From NCBI GenBank assembly GCA_963704405.1, contig OY969903.1, positions 124,001 to 188,000 of the forward strand: DNA of 64,000 nucleotides. Direction: 5' to 3'. Every line of letters starts with the position of its first letter. Within the stretch, counting starts at the first letter, position 1. The notes under the pieces were generated by a model, which worked only from the letters and a program-made list of their open reading frames with translations, did no database searches and was not told the origin of the DNA. This DNA is from MFD01213-c1 sp963704405. Lineage in GTDB: Bacteria > Planctomycetota > Phycisphaerae > Tepidisphaerales > Tepidisphaeraceae. Of the stretch, positions 45,180 through 55,000 are shown in pieces. The position numbers were made by a program, and so were the translations under genes.

Positions 45180-45367
45180 CTTCCGCTTTCTCTCCTTCGC
45201 TTTCCCCGCGATTTTCCCGTACAATCTTTTGCTTCCGCCAGCTTCGCAAATGCTGATCCGGACCTATAATTCAAGGTGAATCCGCGGGGCAAAATGGAGT
45301 TCCCATCGCCTCTGATCATGCCCCTGTTGGGGCGGCGGAAAAACCGATTTTTTAACGACTAAAAACA

Positions 45368-48055
45368 ATGCCTGAAACCACCCCTCCCGCCGGCCTTCCC
45401 GCACCGGGCCTGCCTGCCGACCGCATCGAAGATTTGCAGATCGAGCGCGAGCTGCAGGACAGCTATCTCACGTACGCCATGAGCACGATCATGGACCGGG
45501 CTCTGCCGGATGTGCGCGATGGTCTTAAGCCTTCGCAGCGCCGAATCCTGGTTGCGATGAATGACCTGAACCTGGGACCGCGCTCCAAGAAAATCAAATG
45601 TGCCAAGATCGCCGGCGACACCAGCGGCAACTATCACCCGCACGGCGAAGCCGTCATCTATCCGGCGCTGGTTCGTATGGCCCAGGATTGGAGCCTTCGC
45701 TACAAGCTGATCGACGGCCAGGGAAACTTCGGCAGCACCGATGGCGATCCACCCGCCGCCATGCGTTATACCGAAGCCCGCATGACAGCCGTCACGACGG
45801 AGCTGATGTCCGATCTGAATCTGGATACGGTCGATTTCCAGCCGAATTATGACGAGCGAATGTTCGAACCGACGGTTCTGCCCGCCAAGTTTCCCAATCT
45901 TCTGGTGAACGGATCGACCGGCATTGCCGTCGGCATGGCGTGCAACCTGCTGCCGCACAATCTGCGAGAAATCTGCAATGCAATTGTGAAGGTGATCGAT
46001 AACGCCGACATTTCGCTTCAGGAGCTTCTCGAAATTGTTCCCGGCCCTGATTTTCCCACCGGCGGCATCATCTGCGGGCGCGACGGGATCATTGAAGGCT
46101 ACAAAACCGGCCGCGGGCGGCTCACGCTCCGCGCCAAGATCCACACCGAAGAAGCCAAGAACGGCAAGCAGCTTGTCGTTATCGATGAATTCCCCTACGG
46201 CATCATCCGCAAGAGCATCGTCGAAGCGGTCGCCGAGGCGGTGAAGAAGGATTTCATCAAGGACATCAGCGCGATCAACGATGAATCCGGCCGCGAACAT
46301 GCGTGCCGAATCGTGATTGATCTGAAGCGCGACGCCGATCCGAATGTGATCATCAATCAGTTGTATCAATACACGCCGTGCCAGATCACGGTCAGCATGA
46401 TCAACATCGCGCTGGTCAACCGCCAGCCCCGCACCATGGGGCTGAAGGAAATGATCCAGCACTTTATCGACCATCGCAAAGAGGTCATCACGCGGCGCAC
46501 CAAGTTCCAGCTCAAGAAGGCGCTGCAGCGCGAGCATCTGCTGGAAGGAACGATCTTCGCCGTCGCTGATATTGATGAAGTCATCCGCCTGATCCGAAGC
46601 AGCAAAACGCGAGAAGAAGCGATCGACAAGCTGATGGCGCAAGGCTTCCGCATCACCCCCGGCAGCGCCGTGCTGGAAAAGGTTCCCGAGCGCATCCGCT
46701 TCCGCCACCCGGAAATTTTTGCGCTCGAGCCCGGCGAACCGATTCCGCCATATCGCGTTTCCCGCGCCCAGGCTGAAGCGATCGGCCGACTTCAGTTGAT
46801 CCAGCTCGTCGGTCTCGAAATCGACAAGCTTGTGGCCGAATACAAAGAAGTCGCCGAGCAGATCGAAGAATACGAGCGCATCCTCGGAGATGAATCGTAT
46901 CTCATGGACATCATCGTCACCGATACGCTGGAAATGCGCGACAAGTATGGCGATGACCGCCGATCGGAAATCACCGGCAGCGTCACCCATGCCAACATGG
47001 AAGACCTGATCGCCCAGGAAGACGTTGTCGTCACTGTCAGCCACGCCGGTTATGTGAAGCGGCTGCCGACCGACACCTACCGCAGCCAGGGGCGCGGCGG
47101 CCGAGGCATCAAAGGCACCGAATCGCGCGAAGGCGATTTCGTCGAGCACCTGTTTGTCGCCAATACCCACGACTACCTGCTTTTCTTCACCAATCAGGGC
47201 CGGGTATACGAGCGGCGTGTGTTCGACATCCCGGAGATGAGCCGCACCAGCCAGGGCCGCAGCATCGCCAACCTGCTTTCATTCCAGGCCGGCGAAAAAG
47301 TCGCCAATGTCCTGGCGATCAAAGATTTCAGCAGCGGCGAGCACTTCCTCATGTTCGCCACCGCCAAGGGCACTGTGAAAAAAACCGCCCTCAGCGCCTA
47401 CGCCAACATCCGGCAGAATGGTTTGATTGCGATCGGCCTGGATGAAGGTGACACGCTGATCGACGTCGCCGTCACCCGCGGCAAGGATCACATCATCCTC
47501 GGCACACGCAGCGGCCTGGCCATCCGATTTGAAGAATCCGATGTCCGCGCCATGGGCCGCCCCGCCGGCGGTGTGACGGGCGCCCGGTTCAAGCGCGAAG
47601 GGGATGAAGTCGTTGCGATGCTGGTTGTTCACGACGGTGACAACACCGGCCGCAAGGTGCTGACCGCCTGCGTGAACGGCTACGGCAAGCGCACACCGCT
47701 TGAAGAATATCCCGTCAAAGGGCGCGGCACCCGGGGCGTCATCAACATCGACGCTAACGACCGCAACGGCGATGTCGTCGGCATGAAGCTCGTCAGCGAC
47801 ATCGACGAAGTCATGCTCATCACCGAAAAAGGAATCCTGATCCGAACCGAAATTGACCAAATCCGCGAAACCGGCCGCAACGCCGCCGGTGTGCGGCTTA
47901 TCAAGATCGACGAAGGCGACAAGCTGGTCGCGATGGCATGCCTGGACGCCGAAGAAAAAGTCGCGAATACCGAAGACCCCGCCGCAGATCCAACCACCGA
48001 CGGCGAAGCATCACCCCCCGGCTCAAACGGTGACGGTTCGCCTGCGGAGTCATAA
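45368..48055 (+). CDS. gyrA: DNA gyrase subunit A
   Basis: The 895-residue protein has the catalytic Tyr in AAMRYTEARM, the breakage-reunion start YLTYAMSTIMDRALPDVRDG, and the GyrA box SQGRGGRGIKGTE. The last identifies gyrase rather than topoisomerase IV. The C-terminal beta-pinwheel shows repeats such as VFDIPEMSRTSQGRSIANLL and GVTGARFKREGDEVVAMLVV. The quinolone-resistance region reads HPHGEAVIYPALVRM, with Ala at the usual Ser83 and Pro at Asp87 (E. coli numbers). A polar acidic tail ends the protein. gyrB is not in the window. A TACAAT lies at 45220, far upstream. Confidence 0.96.
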   Translation: MPETTPPAGLPAPGLPADRIEDLQIERELQDSYLTYAMSTIMDRALPDVRDGLKPSQRRILVAMNDLNLGPRSKKIKCAKIAGDTSGNYHPHGEAVIYPALVRMAQDWSLRYKLIDGQGNFGSTDGDPPAAMRYTEARMTAVTTELMSDLNLDTVDFQPNYDERMFEPTVLPAKFPNLLVNGSTGIAVGMACNLLPHNLREICNAIVKVIDNADISLQELLEIVPGPDFPTGGIICGRDGIIEGYKTGRGRLTLRAKIHTEEAKNGKQLVVIDEFPYGIIRKSIVEAVAEAVKKDFIKDISAINDESGREHACRIVIDLKRDADPNVIINQLYQYTPCQITVSMINIALVNRQPRTMGLKEMIQHFIDHRKEVITRRTKFQLKKALQREHLLEGTIFAVADIDEVIRLIRSSKTREEAIDKLMAQGFRITPGSAVLEKVPERIRFRHPEIFALEPGEPIPPYRVSRAQAEAIGRLQLIQLVGLEIDKLVAEYKEVAEQIEEYERILGDESYLMDIIVTDTLEMRDKYGDDRRSEITGSVTHANMEDLIAQEDVVVTVSHAGYVKRLPTDTYRSQGRGGRGIKGTESREGDFVEHLFVANTHDYLLFFTNQGRVYERRVFDIPEMSRTSQGRSIANLLSFQAGEKVANVLAIKDFSSGEHFLMFATAKGTVKKTALSAYANIRQNGLIAIGLDEGDTLIDVAVTRGKDHIILGTRSGLAIRFEESDVRAMGRPAGGVTGARFKREGDEVVAMLVVHDGDNTGRKVLTACVNGYGKRTPLEEYPVKGRGTRGVINIDANDRNGDVVGMKLVSDIDEVMLITEKGILIRTEIDQIRETGRNAAGVRLIKIDEGDKLVAMACLDAEEKVANTEDPAADPTTDGEASPPGSNGDGSPAES

Positions 48056-48715
48056 ACCGCCATATGGGTGAAAAATAAAACCTTCAACGTGATACAGGCG
48101 TCCGGCCCGTAGTAGGTGCGCAAGCAGTAAAGTAATTCAGATTTTTCGAAATTCGGCGCGGCTGCCACCAGTCAAAGGCCTCAACTTTTTACACATCTCG
48201 TTCGGATGTTCGTCGCTGAGCTTCGGCGCGGCGTTGAATATGGTGGAAGAGGAACAAAAAGAAAAAGACGAAGACAAATCACAGCCGCAGGGGCCGCTGC
48301 CCCCGCACCCCCGCAAGGAGGAAAAGGACCGCTGCGCGGGCGGTGAAGTTATAGCCGGGGCGGAACCGGTTCTTACTCTCGCCGTGCCACAGGTTCCGCC
48401 CCAGCGTCCCCACCTCCTGGGCAGGGCACGCCCCCTGTGGCACTTGTATCCGGGTGGTTTTATGGCGGGACGCCGGGCCTTTTACTTCCAGTGATTGGGG
48501 ACGATTGGGATCGAACGAACGTGAGAGGCGGACGGTGCAATGGAAACGGAAGGCCAGCGAGAAATGGCGAGCAGCGAGAAATGACGATGCTGCGCCTTGG
48601 GCGGCTCTTTGACGGCTTTCCGGCGCGGCTGCGCCGGCAAGTTTTCTTCGCAGCTTGCATCTGCTCTGCGCAACAGTGACTGTCTTGGCAATCAAGTCTT
48701 TTTAAAAATAAAGGA
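48056..48715. other. Gene-free stretch between gyrA and the IS110 remnant
   Basis: It holds the left copy of the long inverted repeat (48230-48449) and the 3' flank of the transposase gene. Short open frames here are translations of the repeat and have no homologous look. A small hairpin, CAGGGGCTCTGCCCCTG, lies at about 48717-48733. Confidence 0.55.
48230..48449 (+). repeat. Long inverted repeat, left copy
   Basis: About 220 bases match the reverse complement of 49931-50169. The inner 120 bases, from AAAGGACCGCTGCGCGGGCG to GGGCAGGGCACGCCCCC, are roughly 95% identical. The outer part starts with GCGTTGAATATGGTGGAAGA and has several indels. IS110 elements do not normally carry such terminal repeats. 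Confidence 0.85.
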
Positions 48716-49730
48716 TCAGGGGCTCTGCCCCTGTGACCCCGCCTCATTTCGCTCCGCCGCCGGGGGTGTGGGGTCTGGTTTGGATAAGAGGCTGCTCAGG
48801 TGGTTCAATCGTTTGCGCATGCAGGCCACCAGTGCGACCTTCTTGGGTTTGCCTTTGGATTTAAGGTATTCGTAGCGGGCTTTGATCACCGGGTCATATC
48901 GAGCGGCAACCAGCGTGGCCATGTACAACGCGGACCGGACGCTGGCGCGGCCGCCGTGGATATGCCGCGGTCCGTTGCGATCCCCCGAATCATCGGCATA
49001 AGGCGCCACACCCACCAGGGCGGCGATCTTGCGGCCATCCAGTTCGCCCAGCTCCGGCAATTCACTGACCAGAATCCGGCTTACACGCGAACCAATGCCG
49101 ATCACGTTTCCAGCTTCCGCTGCCTGTTCAGCAACGATTCATCTGAATCGATGATCCGCTGGATCTCGGCTTCGACGGCTTTGATCTCTCTGCACAGATG
49201 TTTGACCGTGCGCTGGATCGACTGGCGTACGGCGGCAACCGTGACATGCTCCTGCTGCGAGCGGGTGGCGTTGGCGTGCTCAACCAGCTGGCGACGGCGG
49301 GCGATCAGTTCCTTAAGCATGCGGGCATTGTCGCTTACAGGCCGCAGGCAGCGAAGCGTGTCGGCATTCTGCCGGCCAAAATCAGCCAGCACCCGGGCAT
49401 CGAGCCGATCGGTCTTGGCCAGAATCCCGCGTGACTGGGCAAACCGCCGCACCCGCAATGGATTGACCCGGCCACCGGCAACCCCGCATCGACCAGGCGA
49501 TGGATGGCCAGGGATTCATAACCTCCCGTAGCTTCGAGAACGATCAACCGCAGCGGAGCGCGGTCCAGGCATTTGATCAATTGCCTGATGCCCGTGGCAT
49601 CATTGGCCACGGAGAAATCCCGGTCCGGTGCATGAACATCCAACTTGGCTTTGGAGACATCCACACCGACAAATCCAGGGCTGGAAACAGAACATGATGG
49701 GCGAACACAAACGGATGAAACAGCAGGCAC
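48716..49730 (-). pseudogene. IS110-family transposase, broken by two frameshifts
   Basis: Three reading-frame pieces on the minus strand add up to a full IS110 transposase. Piece 1 (from 49730 to about 49469) has the DEDD start GVDVSKAKLDV and VLEATGGYES. Piece 2 (to 49102) has AKTDRLDARVLADFGRQNAD and a coiled stretch (LIARRRQLVEHANATRSQQE). Piece 3 (49105 to 48716) has ELPELGELDGRKIAALVGVA, GGRASVRSALYMATLVAARY with the C-terminal Ser, and KVALVACMRKRLNHL. Breaks lie near 49469, where GCCGGGTC lacks one base, and near 49102. All catalytic positions remain visible, so the loss is recent or the breaks are indel errors. Confidence 0.88.
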
Positions 49731-49866
49731 GGCAAGCTCCCTTCCTTGTAATGCGAGCGCGAAGGCTCAAGTGACTGTTCGGGAAAGAAAACCGCGGCGA
49801 AGGGGCACCAACTGTAGCCCGATGACACGAGCCATCCGGGGGCGTGACGTGCGCACCAACGCCTGA

Positions 49867-49890
49867 ATCAGCCTGTTGCAACAGGCTGAT
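49867..49890. repeat. Perfect 24-bp palindrome upstream of the transposase
   Basis: ATCAGCCTGTTG (49867-49878) is followed at once by its exact complement CAACAGGCTGAT (49879-49890). It lies in the noncoding end upstream of the IS110 transposase, where a bridge RNA would be encoded, and could be part of such an RNA stem or of the target site. Confidence 0.65.
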
Positions 49891-49930
49891 CCATCCATCC
49901 TCATGCGGTGCTGAGGAATAAAAATCAAGA

Positions 49931-50169
49931 TACAAGGGGGCGTGCCCTGCCCAAGGGGTGGGGACGCTGGGGCGAAACCTGTGGCACGGCGAGAGTAAGA
50001 ACCGGTTCCGCCCCAGCTATAACTCCACCGCCCGCGCAGCGGTCCTTTTACCCTTCACTCTTATCTCAATTCCGCTCTGAGCGGGGGTGCGGGGGCAGCA
50101 GCCCCGCGGCTGCGATTTGTCTTTGTCTTTAGTTTCGTCTCATTCTTATTCTTCCACCATATTCAACGC
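49931..50169 (-). repeat. Long inverted repeat, right copy
   Basis: This is the reverse complement of the copy at 48230-48449, slightly longer because of indels in the outer half (TCAGAGCGGAATTGAGATAA has no counterpart in the left copy). Beyond it, to 50356, I see no gene. Confidence 0.85.
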
Positions 50170-50356
50170 CGTTTGGAATATCCTTCGACCACAATCGCTC
50201 GCCCTAAAGATGGATTAGAAAGATGAAACCAAAGGCCCCCTTTTCACATTAAGGATTCAGCAAATCAAACACGCCGGCGATCAGCATCTTGCCTATTCCT
50301 CTCTCCACCCTCCTCACAATCACCTCGCCCGGTTAGCATCCTGATACTGGGGTCTT

Positions 50357-50833
50357 ATGGTCGTCGCCGTGCTCATAATCACTGTCATCACTGTCCTGTT
50401 CATTTTCGCTGCGCTGATTGGATCTTTTCTCCGCACGCGCGACAGCAGCCGGCTTCCTCCCGCCTGGAACGGCGGCTTTTCAGCGGAGCAGCACGAACAT
50501 TTCGTGAATCACCTCCGCGTCACCATCCAATCTCGCGGGTTGCAAGCGGCCATTTCCCACGGTTCGATTTCCATCGCCACCGGCATCAGCGCCCGCGAGC
50601 TTCCACTCACTGATTTCGCCCAAGCCTGCCACGATCGCCCTGAATCAGAATGGGACGAGCAAATCGATCAACAGCTTGCCCGCCTCACGGCCGACTATGA
50701 AATGCCCGACCTCGCTCATTTTGACGCCGTCAAAGACCTGCTCGCGCTTCAACTTGGCATTCCGCCTGGCCTGCCGCCGCAATCCGTTGTCGCACGAGAA
50801 TATCTGCTGGGCATCCGGCCATCCTGGTGCTGA
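50357..50833 (+). CDS. DUF1444-like protein, N-terminal part
   Basis: The first 158 residues start with a membrane helix (VVAVLIITVITVLFIFAALI). A soluble part follows (FVNHLRVTIQSRGLQAAISH, then LARLTADYEMPDLAHFDAVK). The frame stops at GIRPSWC, but another frame continues as ILVLNLPAAIRTVHPSETVA from 50821, so one base is missing near 50820. The continuation (a LD-P..R.V....W pattern then LFQIALDHIR) resembles DUF1444. Read it with 50827-51339. Confidence 0.6.
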   Translation: MVVAVLIITVITVLFIFAALIGSFLRTRDSSRLPPAWNGGFSAEQHEHFVNHLRVTIQSRGLQAAISHGSISIATGISARELPLTDFAQACHDRPESEWDEQIDQQLARLTADYEMPDLAHFDAVKDLLALQLGIPPGLPPQSVVAREYLLGIRPSWC

Positions 50834-51339
50834 ATCTCCCCGCCGCCATCCGCACGGTTCATCCATCAGAAACCGTGGCCTGGCATCAGCCGATGGATGA
50901 CCTGTTTCAAATTGCCCTCGATCACATCCGCCAATCGCCGCCGCCTGCCACGGAAAAAATAATCCTCGCTGATGGCGTCTCCGCTTTCGCCGTCACCGGG
51001 CCAGGTCCATTTGTCGCCGCGCACGCATTGATGCTCGATCAGCACGAGGAATGGGTCGGCCCGTTTGGGTCGCTCGTGATCATTCCCACGCGCCACATCC
51101 TTGTGGCCTGCCCCATCAACGGCGCAGCCGTCCGCGATGCCCCGCTTCCCCTGGCGTGGATCGCCACCCGGCGATTCCAGGACGGCCCCGACGCCATCAC
51201 CCCAAACCTGTACTGGTATCGCAACGGAGCCTTCACTCATCTTCCCTACGAACTCCGCGGCCAATCATTGCACTTCCATCCGCCCAAAACCTTCACGGAA
51301 TTGCTATCAAGCTTCGCCTCATCCGGCGCACAAATTTAA
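50827..51339 (+). CDS. DUF1444-like protein, C-terminal part (frameshifted)
   Basis: The piece has VLNLPAAIRTVHPSETVAWH, FQIALDHIRQSPPPATEKII and VGPFGSLVIIPTRHILVACP. These fit the second half of DUF1444-type proteins of unknown function. The GTG at 50827 is the first start in this frame, but the frame joins naturally to the upstream piece at 50821. It ends four bases into the next gene, which is convergent. Confidence 0.6.
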   Translation: MLNLPAAIRTVHPSETVAWHQPMDDLFQIALDHIRQSPPPATEKIILADGVSAFAVTGPGPFVAAHALMLDQHEEWVGPFGSLVIIPTRHILVACPINGAAVRDAPLPLAWIATRRFQDGPDAITPNLYWYRNGAFTHLPYELRGQSLHFHPPKTFTELLSSFASSGAQI

Positions 51340-51866
51340 TCGCCGCCGCTCACCTTAAAACGCTTCAGGCACTCTCGCGCCACCCGATCCTGCCCGAATC
51401 CCCACTCTTCCTTGCCTGGCAGTGACGCCACATCAAACCAGCGAAACGCCGCCGCCTCGCCTGCGGGCGTGATCTCTCCATCCATCACCACCACAAACAC
51501 CATCGCCACCGCATGTTGCCGCGGATCAAGCAACCCTGCCTCCCGCAGAAATGTAAAATACTGCGCCACATACGTCGGCTGCGCTTCCGTCCCTATTTCA
51601 AATCGAACCTTCGCCCCCAGCGTCTCCCGCACTTGCCGCCCGACAGCTTCCGAAAACAATTCATTCCGCCAAAGCCGACCCCCAACCAGGCACCACCGCA
51701 TTCCCTGGTGCGGCGTACCCCTGTAAATCAACCCTACCCGTGCAATTCCGCCACCTAATCCCATCTGCACCGGCAACACATCCACACAAGCCACCGGGAC
51801 CGAATCCTGCACCCGCTTCCAGTCCGCATCACTGAGCCAATTAGGATCATTAATCATCGACGGCAA
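51336..51866 (-). CDS. NUDIX-superfamily protein with degenerate box (DUF4916-like)
   Basis: The 176-residue protein has the fold-level pattern of Nudix hydrolases: WCLVGGRLWRNELFSEAVGR, QVRETLG at the box, FVVVMDGEITPAGEAAAFRW later. The canonical REUXEE is replaced by RQVRET, so the metal-binding Glu set is incomplete and activity is uncertain. The opening WLSDADWKRVQDSVPVACVD resembles DUF4916 proteins. It overlaps the end of the DUF1444-like gene by four bases. Confidence 0.7.
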   Translation of the reverse strand: MPSMINDPNWLSDADWKRVQDSVPVACVDVLPVQMGLGGGIARVGLIYRGTPHQGMRWCLVGGRLWRNELFSEAVGRQVRETLGAKVRFEIGTEAQPTYVAQYFTFLREAGLLDPRQHAVAMVFVVVMDGEITPAGEAAAFRWFDVASLPGKEEWGFGQDRVARECLKRFKVSGGD

Positions 51867-51902
51867 TATTTATCCGACTCAGCCGTCAGAATAAAAGGAA
51901 TT

Positions 51903-51984
51903 GCAACGGCAGATTTCAGATGACGCGAATAGCGCGACAACCGCCTTCCCATCCCCTCTTCGTAATCTGCGAAATTTGCGGTTT
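51903..51984. repeat. Long imperfect hairpin, CGCAGATTACG type
   Basis: The left arm from 51903 (CAACGGCAGATTTCAGATGA) pairs imperfectly with the right arm 51959-51984 (TCGTAATCTGCGAAATTTGC then GGTTT). The loop is about 30 bases. It lies between divergent genes, about 60 bp before the DUF4175 start. Confidence 0.65.
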
Positions 51985-52047
51985 AAATCTTCCGGCCTCG
52001 GTCCTCAGGATATACTCATTCCGTATTCTGCCGATTGCAACAATCCG

Positions 52048-55000
52048 ATGAGCCAGCTTGCCCCCCATCCCACCTACGCTTTAATCGAGGACCACCTCGA
52101 TGCCATCGGCCAAAAATATCGCGCTCAGCGCATCGTTCGCGGGGCAATACTGTGGGGAACTCTTCTGATCACAGCCTCCTGGATCGCATCTCTGGCCGCC
52201 CATTTCGTCGGTGATGCTTCCGCCAGCCGCGGCGGTTGGATCTGGCTCATCCTCGTCACCTGGCTCGCCACATTACTGACCGGCGCAATCCTCTGGATCA
52301 TCCGGCCGCTGCTCATCCGTCCGCACGCCGTCGAAATAGCCCGCCTGCTCGAAACCCGCGTCGCCGGTCTGCATAACGGCCTGACCAACAGCATCTTCCT
52401 GGCCCAAGCTGACGATCTGCACACCAGCCCCTGGCTTCCCCAGATCTTCGACGAGGTCCAAGCCTCGATCCTCGCGCACCCGACCGGTCAGGCCGTGCGC
52501 TTTTCTGATCTTCATCCTCTGGCCATCCGTTCGCTCCTGCTCTGCGCTCCACTGATCTTAATCGCCCTCTTCCTCCCGCGCCCGTTCCTGCACGGATGGG
52601 AACAGCTCTTTCATCCGGAGGTATTTGTCCCCCAACTTGCAGACACGCATATCGATGATGTTCAACCTGGCGACGTCACCCTCATCGCCGGCCAACCCCT
52701 TGAAATTTCCGCGACCGCCCGCGGCCCGCAAGCGCCGCCTCCAGCCAAGCTGATTTTCGACAACCAATCCTCCGCCGCGCTTCTGCCCCCGGCCCGGCTC
52801 AACGACAAAATCCGCTACTCCTATCGCATCGAACACATAGACCAGCCCGTAAAATACCGCCTGGACATCGGCGGCTCTCAAACCCGCTGGTTTACCGTGC
52901 AGGTCGTCCACCAGATCAAGCTGACCCAACTCATCATCAAAATCACACCGCCCGCCTATACGCGCAAACCGCCAACCGTGCTCGCGCTTGTCCCCGATCA
53001 AATCGAAAATACGCCTGTCGTGGCCCCGCAAGGAAGCGTGATTAACCTGTTCACTACCGTTGATGTGTCTGTGAACGGCGCGATGCTTCAACTCGCGGAC
53101 CATCCGCCGGCTGCTTTGGCGTCCAATCTCGCAAAGCTCGGTTTTAGCGGATCATTCCCTGTCACCACGGATACGCCTGTCGGCATTTTGCTGACCGACG
53201 GCGCCGGCCAGATCATCGCCAAGCTGCCCGAGCAGCCGCTGGTCATCCATTGCACTAAAGACATCGCGCCGGCGATTGAAATGCGCTGGCCGACGCAGGA
53301 CACCGCCATCGCGCTTCAGGCTGATGTGAAAATCCAGGCGACATTGAAAGACGATTACGGCATCTCCTCGGCCCGCATCCTGCTTGCCGCCGGGCCTGAT
53401 GCACCGCTCATCCCGGTCACTACGCTTAACTATCCCGCCAACCCGGCATCAATTGATCTCGCTACCGCGCTCGATTTAAAGCCGGACATTCGCAAGCACG
53501 GCAGCTCCATCCGTGTTCAGGTGGAAGCTACCGATGATCGCGACCTTGCCGCCTCCCCGGCCTCTTCCTCGGCTTCCACTACTGGCGAAGATTCCTCTGC
53601 CGACCCCGGCGGCCCCCAGACCACCGCCTCTGCAATCTATGAAATCAAATTTCGCGATCCCGAGCTGATCGCCGCCGAACAGCAGGAATCCGCCGACAAG
53701 CTGCGGGCCGTTCTGATGCGAATGTTGAAGACACAACAAGACCTTCATTCGCAAACCATCGCCTGCCGCCCCGGCCAGATGCCCCTCGTAAAAAAAATCA
53801 GCGCCGGGCAGGTTGACCTGCGCGCGCTCATGCAGTCCACCGCCGACACCTTTACTTTCGACGCCTCCAATCAGGTCATCCGGAAAACGCTCCTCGTCCT
53901 TGCCATCAATCCTGCCAAGGATGCCGTCGACCTGTCGGCTGCCCTTTTCACTGCCAAAGACCCCAAAGAACAAAACCGCCTCTCCAGCGAACTTCAAACC
54001 CGCCAGCGCCGGATCATCAGCACGCTTGAGAGCATGCTCGCACTGCTGAATTCCTCCCCCGAACCCGCCACCCAGCCGGCAACGCGACAGGGCGATCAAC
54101 TATTGAGCAAGCCCGACGCATTCAGGAAACTCGATGAGCAGTTAAAGCAGTACATGAAGGAGCAGCAGAGAATCCTCGACCAGACCGCCGGCCTGGCGAA
54201 GAAGCCGGTCGATAATTTTGATGACAGGGACAAAAAACTTCTCGCCGATCTGTTGCAGCAGCAGGACAAGCTCGACGCATTTATGAAAGCCGCGATTTCC
54301 GATTTCTCCAAGCTCGCCGAGCAGGACATGTCCAACGCTTCGCTGCTGAAAGATGCGATGGCAATCTACAGCGAAGTCACGATGGCCAAAGGCGCGCTAT
54401 CCGAAAAGGCGATGGAGATCGCCGTCCCCGCCGAAGAGAGCGGCCTGGAAGGCGCGAAGGAATTATCCAGCAACCTCGAGAAGTGGCTGATGGACAAACC
54501 CGACCGCCAGCAGTGGACCCAGGAAGAATTGCCGACCAAGTCTGATACCCCGATGCCTGAACTGCCGAAGGAACTCGACGATATGGTCGGCGAGCTGATG
54601 GAGCAGCAGGAAGACCTGTTCGATCAGATGGAAGACATGAATGCCAACATCACCGATTCCGCCGACAAAGGCATCGGCTGGGACGCCGCCGACGGTCCCA
54701 TTGCTGACATGTCCGCCAAAGGCGTCACCGGGAATCAGCTCCCCAATAACAATGAAATGGGCGGACGCAGCGGAGAAGGCCGCAGCGGCCGCAGCCAGGG
54801 CGAATTCGTCGGCGACAGCGCCGTCGGCAAAGGCGGTCGCAATACTCCGACCCGTCTTGACCCCACGCCTTTTCAGCAAGGCCAGATCAACGACACCAGC
54901 AAAGACCCCGTCGGTGGCGCGACTGGTGGCGGCAAAATGAGCGGCCAAGGCGCCGCCGGCCTGGAAGGCCCCGTCCCCCCCAAACTTCAGGAAGGCCTCA

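Larger units (their letters stand above)
48450..49930 (-). mobile_element. IS110-family insertion element remnant
   Basis: The transposase remnant and its flanks sit exactly between the two long inverted repeats. IS110 elements lack classical terminal inverted repeats, use a DEDD/Ser transposase and, in the IS110 group, make a bridge RNA from the noncoding end upstream of the transposase. Here that end would be 49731-49930, about 200 bases. Exact element ends cannot be set from one copy. Confidence 0.65.

Noticed and set aside
45359..47170. A 603-codon open frame antisense to gyrA
   Set aside because: It is the mirror of GC-rich codon use in gyrA, shows no domain and runs fully inside a certain gene.
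48234..48494. Short frame over the left inverted repeat
   Set aside because: It translates a noncoding repeat; the copy at 49931 breaks the frame with indels.
48500..48520. tRNA-like text (GGGATCGAACG) near the IS110 element
   Set aside because: No acceptor or anticodon stems can be formed around it. No tRNA was found in the window.
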